A stretch of 64,000 nt of DNA. Source: Ruixingdingia sedimenti. Lineage in GTDB: Bacteria > Pseudomonadota > Alphaproteobacteria > Rhodobacterales > Rhodobacteraceae. The stretch is from assembly GCF_031432425.1 (NCBI RefSeq), contig NZ_JAVKPH010000006.1:135670-199669 (forward strand), given 5' to 3'. This document shows positions 34,674 to 44,146 of this stretch, piece after piece. Each line of letters begins with the position of its first letter. The stretch's first letter is position 1. Under the pieces are notes generated by a model. That model saw only the letters and a program-made list of their open reading frames with translations. It did no database searches and had not been told where the DNA came from. Made by a program: the position numbers and the translations under genes.

Positions 34674-36194
34674 ATGCTTCGCCCCCTTGTGCTTGCGGCG
34701 CTTGTTGCCGCCGCCCCCGCCCCTGGCCAGACGCTGGATGACCGCCACCTGCCGGTGATCCCCCGCACCGCGGCGGAAACCGCGCGCATCGCGAAGGTGC
34801 TGACCCCGCCCGAGGATTTCACCGGCCCCGAACCGTTCGAGGCGAACCCCGCCGGCGCCGCCACGGTGCGCGCCCGGGCCACGGCGGATGCCTTTTCGCT
34901 GTCCTCGGCCAATATGCCGTTCGGGCGGGAAATGGCCTTCAAGCTCGGCAATGCGCTGTTCCGCAAGACATGGGTCGCGGCGCCGTCCTCGACGCTGGCC
35001 TCCGACGGGTTGGGGCCGCTTTACAACGCGCGGGCCTGTCAGGATTGCCACCTGAAGGACGGCCGCGGCCACCCGCCCGAAGGGCCGCAGGACGCCCGCG
35101 TGTCGATGTTCCTGCGCCTGTCGCGCCCGGCCGAGACGCCGGAGGCCGCGGCGGCGGGGATCGCCGAATGGATCGCGACGCGCCCCGATCCGGTCTATGG
35201 CGGGCAGTTGCAGGATCTTGCCGCCCCCGGCCATGCCGCCGAGGGGCGGATGGAGGTGGACTATACCGACGAACCCGTGACGCTCGCCGATGGCACGGTG
35301 GTCACGCTGCGCCGTCCCACCTATGCCATTTCCAACCCCGGCTATGGCCCGTTGCCCGCCGATCTGATGATCTCGCCCCGCGTCGCGCCGCAGATGATCG
35401 GCCTCGGGCTGCTGGAGGCGATCCCGGCGGCGGATATTCTGGCGCACGAGGATCCCGATGATGCCGATGGCGACGGGATTTCGGGCCGGGCGCAGATCGT
35501 GCCCTCGGCCCGCTACGGGGTGCCGATGCTGGGGCGGTTCGGCCTCAAGGCCGGCAAGCCCACGGTCGAAGAACAATCCGCCGGGGCCTTTTCCGGCGAT
35601 ATGAGCCTGTCCACCCCCCTGCACCCCGACCCCTGGGGCGAATGCACCGCGGCGCAGCCCGCCTGCCGCAGCGCCCCGCACGGGCAGGAACCCGGCATCC
35701 GCGACGGGCTGGAGGTCGATGCCGAAAGCCTCGATCTGGTCGCCTTCTATTCCCGCAACCTCGGCGTGCCCGAACGGCGCAATATCGACGACCCGCAGGT
35801 GTTGCAGGGCAAGGGGGTCTTTCATGCCCTGAACTGCACCGGCTGTCATGTGCCCAAGCATGTCACCCACCGCCTGAAGGGCCAGCCGGAACAGAGCTTT
35901 CAGCTGATCTGGCCCTATACCGACCTGCTGTTGCACGACATGGGCCCCGGGCTGGCGGACGGGCGGCCGGAGGGGCGGGCGACGGGCAGCGAATGGCGCA
36001 CGCCGCCGCTGTGGGGGATCGGGCTGACCGCCACCGTCAGCGGGCATACGCAGTTCCTGCACGATGGCCGCGCGCGCTCGCTGTCAGAGGCGATTCTGTG
36101 GCATGGTGGCGAGGCGCAGGCCGCCCGCGACGGGTTCGCCGCGCTGACCAAAGCCGACCGCGACGCCCTGATTGCCTTTCTGGAAAGCCTCTGA
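34674..36194 (+). CDS. Di-haem oxidoreductase (DHOR / DUF1111 family)
   Basis: 506 aa with signal peptide (MLRPLVLAALVAAAPAPGQ). Two c-type haem motifs, CQDCH and CTGCH, about 265 residues apart, plus the family segments NARACQDCHLKDGRG, PADLMISPRVAPQMIGLGLL and late SGHTQFLHDGRARSL. DHOR proteins resemble MauG-like peroxidases and recur beside imelysin genes in predicted iron-uptake loci, perhaps oxidising iron or a chelate in the periplasm. Its stop overlaps the next start (TGATG). A 23-bp dyad precedes it. Confidence 0.88.
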   Translation: MLRPLVLAALVAAAPAPGQTLDDRHLPVIPRTAAETARIAKVLTPPEDFTGPEPFEANPAGAATVRARATADAFSLSSANMPFGREMAFKLGNALFRKTWVAAPSSTLASDGLGPLYNARACQDCHLKDGRGHPPEGPQDARVSMFLRLSRPAETPEAAAAGIAEWIATRPDPVYGGQLQDLAAPGHAAEGRMEVDYTDEPVTLADGTVVTLRRPTYAISNPGYGPLPADLMISPRVAPQMIGLGLLEAIPAADILAHEDPDDADGDGISGRAQIVPSARYGVPMLGRFGLKAGKPTVEEQSAGAFSGDMSLSTPLHPDPWGECTAAQPACRSAPHGQEPGIRDGLEVDAESLDLVAFYSRNLGVPERRNIDDPQVLQGKGVFHALNCTGCHVPKHVTHRLKGQPEQSFQLIWPYTDLLLHDMGPGLADGRPEGRATGSEWRTPPLWGIGLTATVSGHTQFLHDGRARSLSEAILWHGGEAQAARDGFAALTKADRDALIAFLESL

Positions 36195-37165
36195 TGCTGC
36201 GCGTGCTGCTGTTGTCCCTGCTGCTGGCCGCCCCCGCCCGGGCCGATGTGGCAGAGGTGGTGGATACCCATGTCCTGCCCGGCTATGACGCCTTCGCCAC
36301 CGCCACGGCGGCGCTGGACCGGGCGGCGCAGGGGGGGTGCGATGCCGATGTGCTGCGCCCGGCCTATCACGCGGCTTTCGACGCCTGGATGGGGGTGCAG
36401 CATCTGCACCTCGGCCCGGCAGAGGAAGCGGGCCGCGCGCTCGCCATCGCCTTCTGGCCCGACCCCAAGGGGCTCGGCTGGCGGGCGCAGCGGGCGTTGC
36501 TGGCGGGCGATCCGGCGGCGCTGGCGCCCGGGGCCTTTGCCGATCAATCGGTGGCGGCCCGCGGGTTGACGGGGTTGGAACGGCTGTTGTGGCCCGCCAC
36601 GGCGCTGCCCGCCGACCCCTGCCCGCTGATCCGCGCCACCGCGGCCGATCTGGCGCGCATGGCGGCAGAGATCCGCGCGGGCTGGGATGGCTTCGCGGCG
36701 GCGCTGCTGGAACCGGGCGGGCCGGGCAACAGCCGCTACCTGACGCAGGCAGAGGCGCGGCAGGCCCTGCTGACGCAGCTGGTGACGGGGCTGGAACATC
36801 TGGCCGATCAACGGCTTGGCCGTCCTCTCGGCACGTTCGAACGGCCCTTCCCCGACCGGGCAGAGGCGCGCGCGGCGGGGCGGTCGCTGCGCAATGTGAC
36901 GCTGGCGTTGCGGGCGCTGCGGGGCATGGCCATGGCGCTGGCGGCACCGGCCGAGGCGCCGCAGACGCGCGCGGCGCTGGACCGGGCGGTGGCGCTGGCC
37001 GAGGGGCTGGACGATCCCGTTTTCGCCGGGGTGGCGGACCCGCAGGGGCGGCTGAAGGTGGAGATCCTGCAACAGGCCACCCGCGCCGCGCGGGCCGCGG
37101 CACTGGCGGAAATCGCGCCGCGCCTTGGCGTGGGTCTGGGTTTCAACGCGCTGGACGGGGACTGA
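36194..37165 (+). CDS. Second imelysin-family protein
   Basis: 323 aa with signal peptide (LLLSLLLAAPARA). It has the imelysin all-helical pattern with repeated AAF/LERLLWP segments (GLTGLERLLWPATALPADPC) and ends GLGFNALDGD. It is shorter than imelysin 1 and lacks an obvious copy of GYHAIEF; the equivalent looks like TGLERLLW. Its ATG overlaps the di-haem oxidoreductase stop, so the two are coupled. Role in periplasmic iron handling is inferred from family and context. Confidence 0.87.
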   Translation: MLRVLLLSLLLAAPARADVAEVVDTHVLPGYDAFATATAALDRAAQGGCDADVLRPAYHAAFDAWMGVQHLHLGPAEEAGRALAIAFWPDPKGLGWRAQRALLAGDPAALAPGAFADQSVAARGLTGLERLLWPATALPADPCPLIRATAADLARMAAEIRAGWDGFAAALLEPGGPGNSRYLTQAEARQALLTQLVTGLEHLADQRLGRPLGTFERPFPDRAEARAAGRSLRNVTLALRALRGMAMALAAPAEAPQTRAALDRAVALAEGLDDPVFAGVADPQGRLKVEILQQATRAARAAALAEIAPRLGVGLGFNALDGD

Positions 37166-37168
37166 GCG

Positions 37169-38212
37169 ATGGCGACACGACGCGCCTTTCTGGCCGGGCT
37201 TGCCGCCGCCGCCCTGCCGCGGATGACCTGGGCCGATGCGGGCAGCCCGGCGTGGCTGGCGGCGGGCAAGGCGGAAGGCGGCCATGTGCTGCACGGGCTG
37301 TCGTTGGCGGGGGACAGCGTTTTCAGCCTGCCGCTGCCCGCCCGGGGCCATGCCGCCGCCGCCCATCCGGTGCGCCCGCTGGCGGTGGCCTTTGCCCGCC
37401 GCCCGGGCACCTTCGCGCTGGTACTGGATTGCGCGCGCGGGCATGTCACCCACCGCCTGACCCCGCCCCCGGGGCGGCAGTTCAACGGCCATGGCGCGTT
37501 TTCCGCCGATGGGACGCTGCTGATGACGTCAGAGGTGGTGGCCGAAAGCTCCGCCGGGCGCATCGGGCTGTGGGAAACCAGCGGGTTCACCCGGGTGGGC
37601 GAATGGGACAGCGGCGGGATCGGCCCGCACGACCTGAAGCGCCTGCCGGACGGGCGCATCGTGGTGGCCAACGGCGGCATCGCTACCGACCCGCAGGACC
37701 GCAGCAAGCTGAACCTTGATACGATGCGGCCCAATCTGGCGTTCCTGTCCGACCGGGGGGCGGTGGAGGATCTGGTGGAACTGCCCCCGGATCTGCATCG
37801 GAACTCCATCCGCCATCTGGCGCTGCTGCCCGATGGCGTGGCCTTCGCCATGCAGTGGGAGGGCGATCCCGCAGAGCCCGTGCCGTTGCTGGGCCTGTGG
37901 CGGAACGGCGCGGTGCGGCTGTGCGAGCCCGACCCGGCAGAGATGTTCACCATGCAGGGCTATGCCGGGTCCATCGCCGCGGTGGCGGGGAAGGTGGCGA
38001 TCAGTTCCCCCCGCGGCGGGGCGGTGATGGTGTTCGCCGCCGATGGCCGCCCCCTCGCCACCCACCGCCGCGCCGACATCTGCGGGCTGGCGCCGCTGGA
38101 CGGCGATTTCATCGCCAGCGATGGCGGCGGGGGATTGTGGCGCGTGGCCGAGGCCCTGCACCCCCTGCGCGCCGCGCCGCTGGCCTGGGACAACCATATC
38201 GTGCCGGTCTAG
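37169..38212 (+). CDS. DUF1513 protein, Tat-exported
   Basis: 347 aa. A twin-arginine signal (MATRRAFLAGLAAAALPRM) indicates export folded. The remainder is beta-rich with GHGAFSADGTLLMTSE and GPHDLKRLPDGRIVVANGG, in line with a beta-propeller of the DUF1513 family. These accompany imelysin and di-haem oxidoreductase genes. It starts 3 bp after the second imelysin. Its TAG stop overlaps the convergent dppF stop. A metal or cofactor is possible because of the Tat route, but no ligand set is evident. Confidence 0.87.
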   Translation: MATRRAFLAGLAAAALPRMTWADAGSPAWLAAGKAEGGHVLHGLSLAGDSVFSLPLPARGHAAAAHPVRPLAVAFARRPGTFALVLDCARGHVTHRLTPPPGRQFNGHGAFSADGTLLMTSEVVAESSAGRIGLWETSGFTRVGEWDSGGIGPHDLKRLPDGRIVVANGGIATDPQDRSKLNLDTMRPNLAFLSDRGAVEDLVELPPDLHRNSIRHLALLPDGVAFAMQWEGDPAEPVPLLGLWRNGAVRLCEPDPAEMFTMQGYAGSIAAVAGKVAISSPRGGAVMVFAADGRPLATHRRADICGLAPLDGDFIASDGGGGLWRVAEALHPLRAAPLAWDNHIVPV

Positions 38213-39219
38213 GCAGGCACCGGCATCGGCGCCCAGGGCGCCCGGCCTTCCTCGACCGCGTGGCAGGCGACGCCGGTGATCAGGCGGGGCACCTCGACCC
38301 GGCAGCGCGCATCGGCCAGCGGGCAGCGCGGGTGAAAGGTGCAGCCGGGCGGCGGGTTCAGGGGCGAGGGGATTTCGCCCTCCACCCGTTTGCGCTGCCG
38401 TCCCGTCATGTCGATGTCGGGCACCGCATCCAGCAGCATGCGGGTATAGGGATGGCGCGGCCGGTCGAACAGCACGGGGGCGGCGTTCACCTCTGCCAGC
38501 CGGCCCAGGTACAGCACCCCGATCTGGTCCGCCATATGCCGCACGACCTGCAGATTGTGCGAGATGAACACATAGGTCAGCCCGAATTCGCGTTGCAGAT
38601 CCTTCATCAGGTTCAGGATCTGCGCCTGCACCGACACGTCCAGCGCCGAGGTCGGTTCATCGCAGACGATGAAATCCGGCCGCGCCGCCAGTGCCCTGGC
38701 GATCGCGATCCGCTGCCGCTGGCCGCCGGAAAACTGGTGCGGGAACTTCACCCCGTCCTCGGGCGAAAGGCCGACGAGCGTCAGCAATTCGCCCACCCGC
38801 AGGCGGCGGTCGCGCTCGCCCATGCCGCGTTCGAACACGCGGAGGGGTTCGGCGATGATGTCGGTCACGTGCCAGCGCGGGTTGAGGCTGGCCAGCGGAT
38901 CCTGAAAGATCATCTGGAACCGCCGCCGCAGCCGCCGCGCCTGCGCCCCTTCCAGCCCGCGCGACAGCGACTGGCCGTCGAAGAAGATCTCGCCCGCCGT
39001 GGGCCGCAACAGCCCCACGATCAGCCGCGCGATGGTGGATTTGCCCGACCCGCTTTCGCCCACCAGCGCGAAGGTCTCGCCCCGGTTGACGGTGAAGCTC
39101 ACGTCATCGACGGCGTTGACATAGGTCTTGGGCAGCCCTTCCAGCTTGCGGTTCAGCCAGGGCTTCGACACGTCGAACCGGCGCGACAGGTTGCGGACAT
39201 CCAGCAGCACCTCGGTCAT
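38209..39219 (-). CDS. dppF: Dipeptide/oligopeptide ABC transporter ATP-binding protein (DppF type)
   Basis: 336 aa. Walker A GESGSGKST, signature FSGGQRQRIAIARALAA, Walker B FIVCDEPTSALD, and the oligopeptide-type C-terminal extension with the Cys-containing GCTFHPRCPLADARC segment. Last gene of the operon; starts on the dppD stop (ATGA). The genuine substrate may be dipeptides, oligopeptides or another small molecule. Confidence 0.94.
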   Translation of the reverse strand: MTEVLLDVRNLSRRFDVSKPWLNRKLEGLPKTYVNAVDDVSFTVNRGETFALVGESGSGKSTIARLIVGLLRPTAGEIFFDGQSLSRGLEGAQARRLRRRFQMIFQDPLASLNPRWHVTDIIAEPLRVFERGMGERDRRLRVGELLTLVGLSPEDGVKFPHQFSGGQRQRIAIARALAARPDFIVCDEPTSALDVSVQAQILNLMKDLQREFGLTYVFISHNLQVVRHMADQIGVLYLGRLAEVNAAPVLFDRPRHPYTRMLLDAVPDIDMTGRQRKRVEGEIPSPLNPPPGCTFHPRCPLADARCRVEVPRLITGVACHAVEEGRAPWAPMPVPA

Positions 39220-40196
39220 GCTTCGGTCACTCCGGGGTAGAGCCAGCAGGCGGCCTGGCGGGCGGGTTCGATGACGCTCAGCGCCGGGCGTTCGACGCGG
39301 CAGCGGTTGAACACCTTGGGGCAGCGGGGATTGAAGGCGCAGCCGGGCGGGATGGCGGACAGCCGCGGCATCGCGCCGGGGATCTGCTGAAGCCGGTCCA
39401 GATGCGCGCCGAGCCGCGGGATCGCCGCCATCAGACCCGCGGTATAGGGATGGCGCGCGTCCTTGATCACGTCGCGCACCGGGCCGATTTCGGCGATGCG
39501 CCCGGCATACATCACCGCCACCCGGTCGGCGGTTTCCGCGATCACGCCCATGTCATGCGTCACCAGCAGGATCGCGGCATCCCGTTCGGCGCAGAGCTGC
39601 TTCATCACCTCGATGATCTGCGCCTGCACGGACACGTCCAGCGCCGTTGTCGGTTCGTCCGCGATCACCAGATCGGGATCGGCGCACAGCGCCAGCGCGA
39701 TCACCACCCGCTGCCGCATGCCGCCGGAAAACTGGTGCGGGTAATCGTCGATCCGCCGCGCGGCATCGGGGATGCCCACATCGTCCAAGAGCTTGACGGC
39801 GCGTTTCAGCGCCTCGGCCCGCGACAGCGGCAGGTGGGTGCGGATCGTTTCCACCAGCTGGTCCGAGATGCGGTAGAGCGGGTTGAGCGAGGTCAGCGGA
39901 TCCTGAAAGATCACCCCGATGCGCCGGCCGCGGACGGCGCGCATCTCATCCGGCGGCAGGTTGTCGATGCGCCGGCCTTGCAGGCGGATCTCGCCCCGGG
40001 CGATGCGGCCCGGGGGCTCGATCAGCCCGATGATGGCATTGCCGGTCATCGACTTGCCGGCCCCGGATTCCCCGACCATGCCCAGAACCTCGCCGGGCAG
40101 GATGTCGAAGGATATGTCCTCGACCGCGGTCAGGATGCCGCGGCGGGTGGGAAATTCCACCGTCAGGTTGCGCACGGACAAAAGCGGTTCGGTCAT
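39216..40196 (-). CDS. dppD: Dipeptide/oligopeptide ABC transporter ATP-binding protein (DppD type)
   Basis: 326 aa. Walker A GESGAGKSM, signature FSGGMRQRVVIALALC, Walker B LVIADEPTTALD, and a C-terminal Cys region GCAFNPRCPKVFNRC. Forms the ATPase pair with DppF. Spaced 10 bp after dppC. Confidence 0.94.
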   Translation of the reverse strand: MTEPLLSVRNLTVEFPTRRGILTAVEDISFDILPGEVLGMVGESGAGKSMTGNAIIGLIEPPGRIARGEIRLQGRRIDNLPPDEMRAVRGRRIGVIFQDPLTSLNPLYRISDQLVETIRTHLPLSRAEALKRAVKLLDDVGIPDAARRIDDYPHQFSGGMRQRVVIALALCADPDLVIADEPTTALDVSVQAQIIEVMKQLCAERDAAILLVTHDMGVIAETADRVAVMYAGRIAEIGPVRDVIKDARHPYTAGLMAAIPRLGAHLDRLQQIPGAMPRLSAIPPGCAFNPRCPKVFNRCRVERPALSVIEPARQAACWLYPGVTEA

Positions 40197-40206
40197 CCTT
40201 GCCCCC

Positions 40207-41175
40207 TTACCGCAGCCGCGGGTTCAGCGCGTCGCGCAGCCAGTCGCCCAGAAGGTTGACCGACAGCGCCAGCAACACCAGCGTCACCCCGGGGAAGAAC
40301 AGGATCCACCATTCGCCGGAAAACAGGAACTGCTGCCCGATGCGGATCAGCGTGCCGAGGCTGGGTTGCGTCGGCGGCACGCCCACGCCGAGGTAGGACA
40401 GCGTCGCTTCCTCGATGATCGCCAGCGCAAGGCCGATGGTGCCGATCACCAGAACCGGGCCCAGGACGTTGGGCAGGATGTGCCGGATCAGGATCAGGAT
40501 CGGATGCACCCCCATGATGCGGGCGGCCGACACGTAATCCTTTTCGCGTTCCACCATCGTCGCGCCCCGCACCGTGCGCGCGAACTGCGCCCAGTTGGAC
40601 AGGCCGATGGCCAGGATCAGCACCCAGATCGCCATGTTTTCCTGCTGGCTCGCCGGGATCACCCCGCGCGCGATGCCGAAGATCAGCAGCGCGATCAGGA
40701 TCGCCGGAAAGCTCAGCTGGATGTCGGCGATGCGCATGATCACCGCGTCGATCACCCCGCCGTTGTACCCCGCGGTCAGGCCGAGCGCGATGCCGAGGCT
40801 CATCGCCAGCAGCGTCGCCAGAACGCCGACCAGCAGCGAGATCCGGCTGCCGTACATGATCGAGGACAGCACGTCGCGGCCCTGATGATCCGCCCCCATC
40901 AGGAACCAGTTGTCGGTGAAGGCGGCCTTGGTCGCCGGCGGGGTGAAGCCGTCCATCAGGTTGAGGCTGGACGGATCGAACGGGTTGTAGGGCGCGATCA
41001 GCGGCGCGAACAGCGCCATCAGGATCAGCGCCAGCGCCACCACCGTGGCGACCACCGTGACCGGCGAGCGGCGCCAGGAATAGAACATGTCGCTGTCGAG
41101 CGCGCGTTTCAGCCAGCCCGCGGGCCGGGGCGGGGGGGCGGGGGTATGCTGCGTAGGGCTATCCTGCGTGGTCAT
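40207..41175 (-). CDS. dppC: Dipeptide/oligopeptide ABC transporter permease (DppC type)
   Basis: 322 aa, six membrane segments, with the conserved N-terminal extension (SWRRSPVTVVATVVALALIL), the LMGADHQGRDVLSSIMYGSR motif of this permease class and the EAA-like loop YVSAARIMGVHPILILIRHI. Starts 3 bp after dppB. Confidence 0.94.
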   Translation of the reverse strand: MTTQDSPTQHTPAPPPRPAGWLKRALDSDMFYSWRRSPVTVVATVVALALILMALFAPLIAPYNPFDPSSLNLMDGFTPPATKAAFTDNWFLMGADHQGRDVLSSIMYGSRISLLVGVLATLLAMSLGIALGLTAGYNGGVIDAVIMRIADIQLSFPAILIALLIFGIARGVIPASQQENMAIWVLILAIGLSNWAQFARTVRGATMVEREKDYVSAARIMGVHPILILIRHILPNVLGPVLVIGTIGLALAIIEEATLSYLGVGVPPTQPSLGTLIRIGQQFLFSGEWWILFFPGVTLVLLALSVNLLGDWLRDALNPRLR

Positions 41176-41178
41176 GGT

Positions 41179-42162
41179 TCAGTGTCCCGATCCGCCGCCG
41201 TCCACGCGCAGCCGCGGGTCCACGACGTAATAGAGGATGTCGACGACAAGGTTGATGATGACGAAGACCAGCGCGATGAACAAAAGGTAGGCCGCCATCA
41301 CCGGCACATCCACCACCTGCACCGAGTTGATGAAGAGCGACCCCACCCCCGGCCACTGGAACACCGTTTCCGTCACGATGGCGAAGGCGATGACGGACCC
41401 GAGTTGCAGCCCCGTGATGGTGATCACCGGCACCAGCGTGTTGCGCAGGGCATGGCCGAAGTTGACCGCCCGCCGGGTCAGCCCCCGGGCGCGGGCAAAG
41501 CGGATGTATTCGGTGCGCATCACCTCCAGCATCTCGGCCCGCACCAGACGCATGATCAGCGTCATCTGGAACAGCGACAGCGTGATGGCCGGCAGGATCA
41601 GCGATTTCACCCCGGATTCGGTCAGGAACCCCGTGCGCCACCAGCCCAGTTCCACCACCGCCCCCCGCCCGAACGAGGGCAGCCAGCCCAGTTCGACCGA
41701 AAAGACATAGATCAGCCCGATCCCGATCAGGAAGGTCGGCAGCGACACGCCCACCAGCGAGGCCCCCATGACCCCCGCGGCCATGAAGCTTTTCGGCCTC
41801 AGCGCCGTGAACACCCCCAGAACCACCCCCACCACCAGCGCCAGCGTGGCCGAGGTGAAGGCGAGTTCGATCGTCGCGGGCAGGCGGCTGAGGATCAGTT
41901 CCGTCACCGGCTGTTGCAGGCGGTAGGAAATGCCGAATTCCCCCTGGACCGCATTGCCGACGAAGCGCAGGAACTGCATCGGCACCGGATCGTTGAGGCC
42001 GAGCCGGTCGCGCATCGCCTCGCGGTCCTCGAGCCGCGTCTCGACGCCGACCATGCTTTCGATCGGGTCGCCGACATAGCGGAACATCATGAAGGAAATC
42101 AGCGCAACGACCAGCATCACCAGAAGCGATTGCGCCAGCCGGCGGATGATGAAGGCAAGCAT
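41179..42162 (-). CDS. dppB: Dipeptide/oligopeptide ABC transporter permease (DppB type)
   Basis: 327 aa. N-terminal LAFIIRRLAQSLLVMLVVAL, the DPV-type segment RLGLNDPVPMQFLRF, and the EAA-like loop YIRFARARGLTRRAVNFGHA typical of DppB/OppB. Follows the binding-protein gene after a 75-bp space containing a 12-bp hairpin that could lower its expression relative to dppA. Confidence 0.94.
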   Translation of the reverse strand: MLAFIIRRLAQSLLVMLVVALISFMMFRYVGDPIESMVGVETRLEDREAMRDRLGLNDPVPMQFLRFVGNAVQGEFGISYRLQQPVTELILSRLPATIELAFTSATLALVVGVVLGVFTALRPKSFMAAGVMGASLVGVSLPTFLIGIGLIYVFSVELGWLPSFGRGAVVELGWWRTGFLTESGVKSLILPAITLSLFQMTLIMRLVRAEMLEVMRTEYIRFARARGLTRRAVNFGHALRNTLVPVITITGLQLGSVIAFAIVTETVFQWPGVGSLFINSVQVVDVPVMAAYLLFIALVFVIINLVVDILYYVVDPRLRVDGGGSGH

Positions 42163-42188
42163 GCCGGGCTCCGTCGCTAGAAGGCAAA

Positions 42189-42220
42189 CCGCCGCGCAGG
42201 GCTGTGGACCTGCGCGGCGG
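42189..42220 (-). terminator. Intercistronic hairpin between dppA and dppB
   Basis: CCGCCGCGCAGG (42189-42200) pairs perfectly with CCTGCGCGGCGG (42209-42220), 12 bp with an 8-base loop; GGTTTG follows on the minus strand. It probably stabilises the dppA end or causes partial termination, giving more binding protein than permease. Confidence 0.7.
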
Positions 42221-42237
42221 CATTGTCGCCGGACGGA

Positions 42238-43818
42238 TCAGTCGAGCGTGACCGAGGTCATCCGCGGCTGGTTTTCCGGGTGCACCGGCAGGGTGATGTT
42301 GTCCTTCATCGCATATGTCAGCACCTGGTTGTGGATCGGCAGCAGCACGCGGTCTTCCTTCACCACCTTCCAGATTTCCGCGATGGTGGCGTTGCGCTTG
42401 TCCAGATCGGTTTCGGACCCGAGCGAGCGGATCTTTTCGTCCAGTTCCGGGTTGCTGTAGAGCCCGGCGTTGTAGGCGCCGTAGTTGCCTTCCTTGGTGT
42501 GCACCAGATCGTTGAACACATAGGCCGAATCGAAGGTCGGCACGCCCCAGCCGAGCATGTAGAAATCGGTGGTGCTGTTCATGACCAGCGGCGAATGCTG
42601 CGTGATCGGCAACGAGGAAAGCGCCACCTTGATCCCGATCCGGCCGAGCATGCCGACGACCGCCTGGCTGATCGCCTCGTCGTTCACGTAGCGGTTGTTG
42701 GGGGTGTTGAGCGTGATGCTGAACCCGTTGGGATAGCCCGCCTCGGTCAGCAGCGCCTTGGCCTTTTCCAGATCCACGGCCGGATAGGCGTCAAGCTCTT
42801 CGGTCCAGCCGTTGACGAAGGGGGGCGTGGCGACGCCGGTGGGGATCGACTGGCCGCGCATCACCACCTGCTTGATCGCGTCGCGGTCCACCGCCAGTTC
42901 CATCGCCTCGCGCACGCGCGGGTCGTTGATCGGGTTGCGGTCCTTGATGTCGGACGATGCCAGCGGCGCATCGCCGAACTTGTAGCCGAAATAGATCACC
43001 CGGTTTTCCGGGCCGGTTTCCACCTTGATCCCGCCGGTGCCCGACAGCCGCTCGATGTCCTGCACCGGCACGTCCTGCACGATGTCGACCTCGCCCGACA
43101 GCAGTGCGGCGACGCGGGTCGCGTTGTCGGAAATCGGCAGATAGATGATTTCCGTCACCGCCGGCTTGGTTTCGGCCCAGTGCTTGTCGTTGGCCGTCAG
43201 CACGGACCGCACGTCGACCTCGCGCGATTGCAGGATATAGGGGCCGGTGCCGTTGGTGTTGCGGACGGCATAGTTGTCCTCGCCCGCGGCATAGTCCTGC
43301 ACCTCGATGACGTTGTTCGCCTCGGACCAGGTCTTGTCCATGATGAAGGTGTTGGTGAGGTTGTTGGGATAAAGCGGCGAGGGCCCCTTCATCTTGACCT
43401 CGACGGTCAGGTCGTCGACCGCGATCACCTCTGCCACATCGGCATGCAGCTGGCGCATGTTCGACTTCGCCGACCGCGCGCGGTCGAGCGAGAACACGAC
43501 ATCCTCGGCGGTGAAGGCGGCGCCGTCGTGGAAGGTCACGCCTTCGCGCAGCTTGAACACCCAGGTGGTCGGGTCGCCGTCTTTCAGGTTCCATTCCGTG
43601 GCCAGACGCGGGGTCAGCGTGCCCTGCACGTCGCGGTCCAGCAGCGTTTCGTAGATGTGGTGGGCGAAAGTATGGGTGACGCCCTGATTCTGCGAATGCG
43701 GGTCGAGCGTCATCGCGTCAGAGGCGCGCGCCCAACGGATGGTTTCGGCCGACGCGGCCGACACCATCATGGTGGTGGACATGAGTGCCACCCCAAGGTG
43801 GGTGAGAATGGTCTTCAT
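42238..43818 (-). CDS. dppA: Periplasmic substrate-binding protein of the peptide ABC transporter
   Basis: 526 aa. Signal peptide ending SAASAETI; family 5 solute-binding protein pattern: ASDAMTLDPHSQNQGVTHTF, WNLKDGDPTTWVFKLREGVT, DPRVREAMELAVDRDAI and GWTEELDAY. First gene of the operon dppABCDF; the promoter must lie in 43819-44146. Substrate not fixed by sequence. Confidence 0.94.
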   Translation of the reverse strand: MKTILTHLGVALMSTTMMVSAASAETIRWARASDAMTLDPHSQNQGVTHTFAHHIYETLLDRDVQGTLTPRLATEWNLKDGDPTTWVFKLREGVTFHDGAAFTAEDVVFSLDRARSAKSNMRQLHADVAEVIAVDDLTVEVKMKGPSPLYPNNLTNTFIMDKTWSEANNVIEVQDYAAGEDNYAVRNTNGTGPYILQSREVDVRSVLTANDKHWAETKPAVTEIIYLPISDNATRVAALLSGEVDIVQDVPVQDIERLSGTGGIKVETGPENRVIYFGYKFGDAPLASSDIKDRNPINDPRVREAMELAVDRDAIKQVVMRGQSIPTGVATPPFVNGWTEELDAYPAVDLEKAKALLTEAGYPNGFSITLNTPNNRYVNDEAISQAVVGMLGRIGIKVALSSLPITQHSPLVMNSTTDFYMLGWGVPTFDSAYVFNDLVHTKEGNYGAYNAGLYSNPELDEKIRSLGSETDLDKRNATIAEIWKVVKEDRVLLPIHNQVLTYAMKDNITLPVHPENQPRMTSVTLD

Positions 43819-44146
43819 CCGGCTAACTCCCAGGTCTTTTATGGTTGCAGTCGTCGTTCATGGCGGCTGTGCGGCGCGCGCGGGATGCTTTGATCGAGGA
43901 TCCCGATTTTTCCTTGTCTGGCAATTGTTTTTTGACCGGCTGGACAAAGCGGGCGCATGACGTCGGGTCGCCCGGCCGGCCCCGGCCCGGTCCTGTGGGG
44001 GGCATAGGCGCGCGGGGGTGCGAATTGACAGCCCGGCGGGCGCGGCACAATCTGGCCCCCACAGCAAGCAAGGTGTGAACGGACACCCGGCCCCCGCGGG
44101 GGGCAGGCGGATACGTTCGCGCCGCAATACCCGGGGGAGGCGTGAC
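43819..44146. other. Divergent promoter region, no gene seen
   Basis: 328 bp between dppA and the thioredoxin-reductase-like gene. It includes a T-rich stretch at about 43906-43935 (GATTTTTCCTTGTCTGGCAA, TTGTTTTTTGACC) unlike the GC-rich surroundings, probably promoters or operators for one or both directions. Short open frames here have no convincing start or composition. Confidence 0.5.

Noticed and set aside
39919..42180. Long plus-strand frame rich in His, Gln, Arg and Asp over the dpp genes
   Set aside because: Composition and lack of motifs show it to be the antisense of the conserved dppB, dppC and dppD genes.
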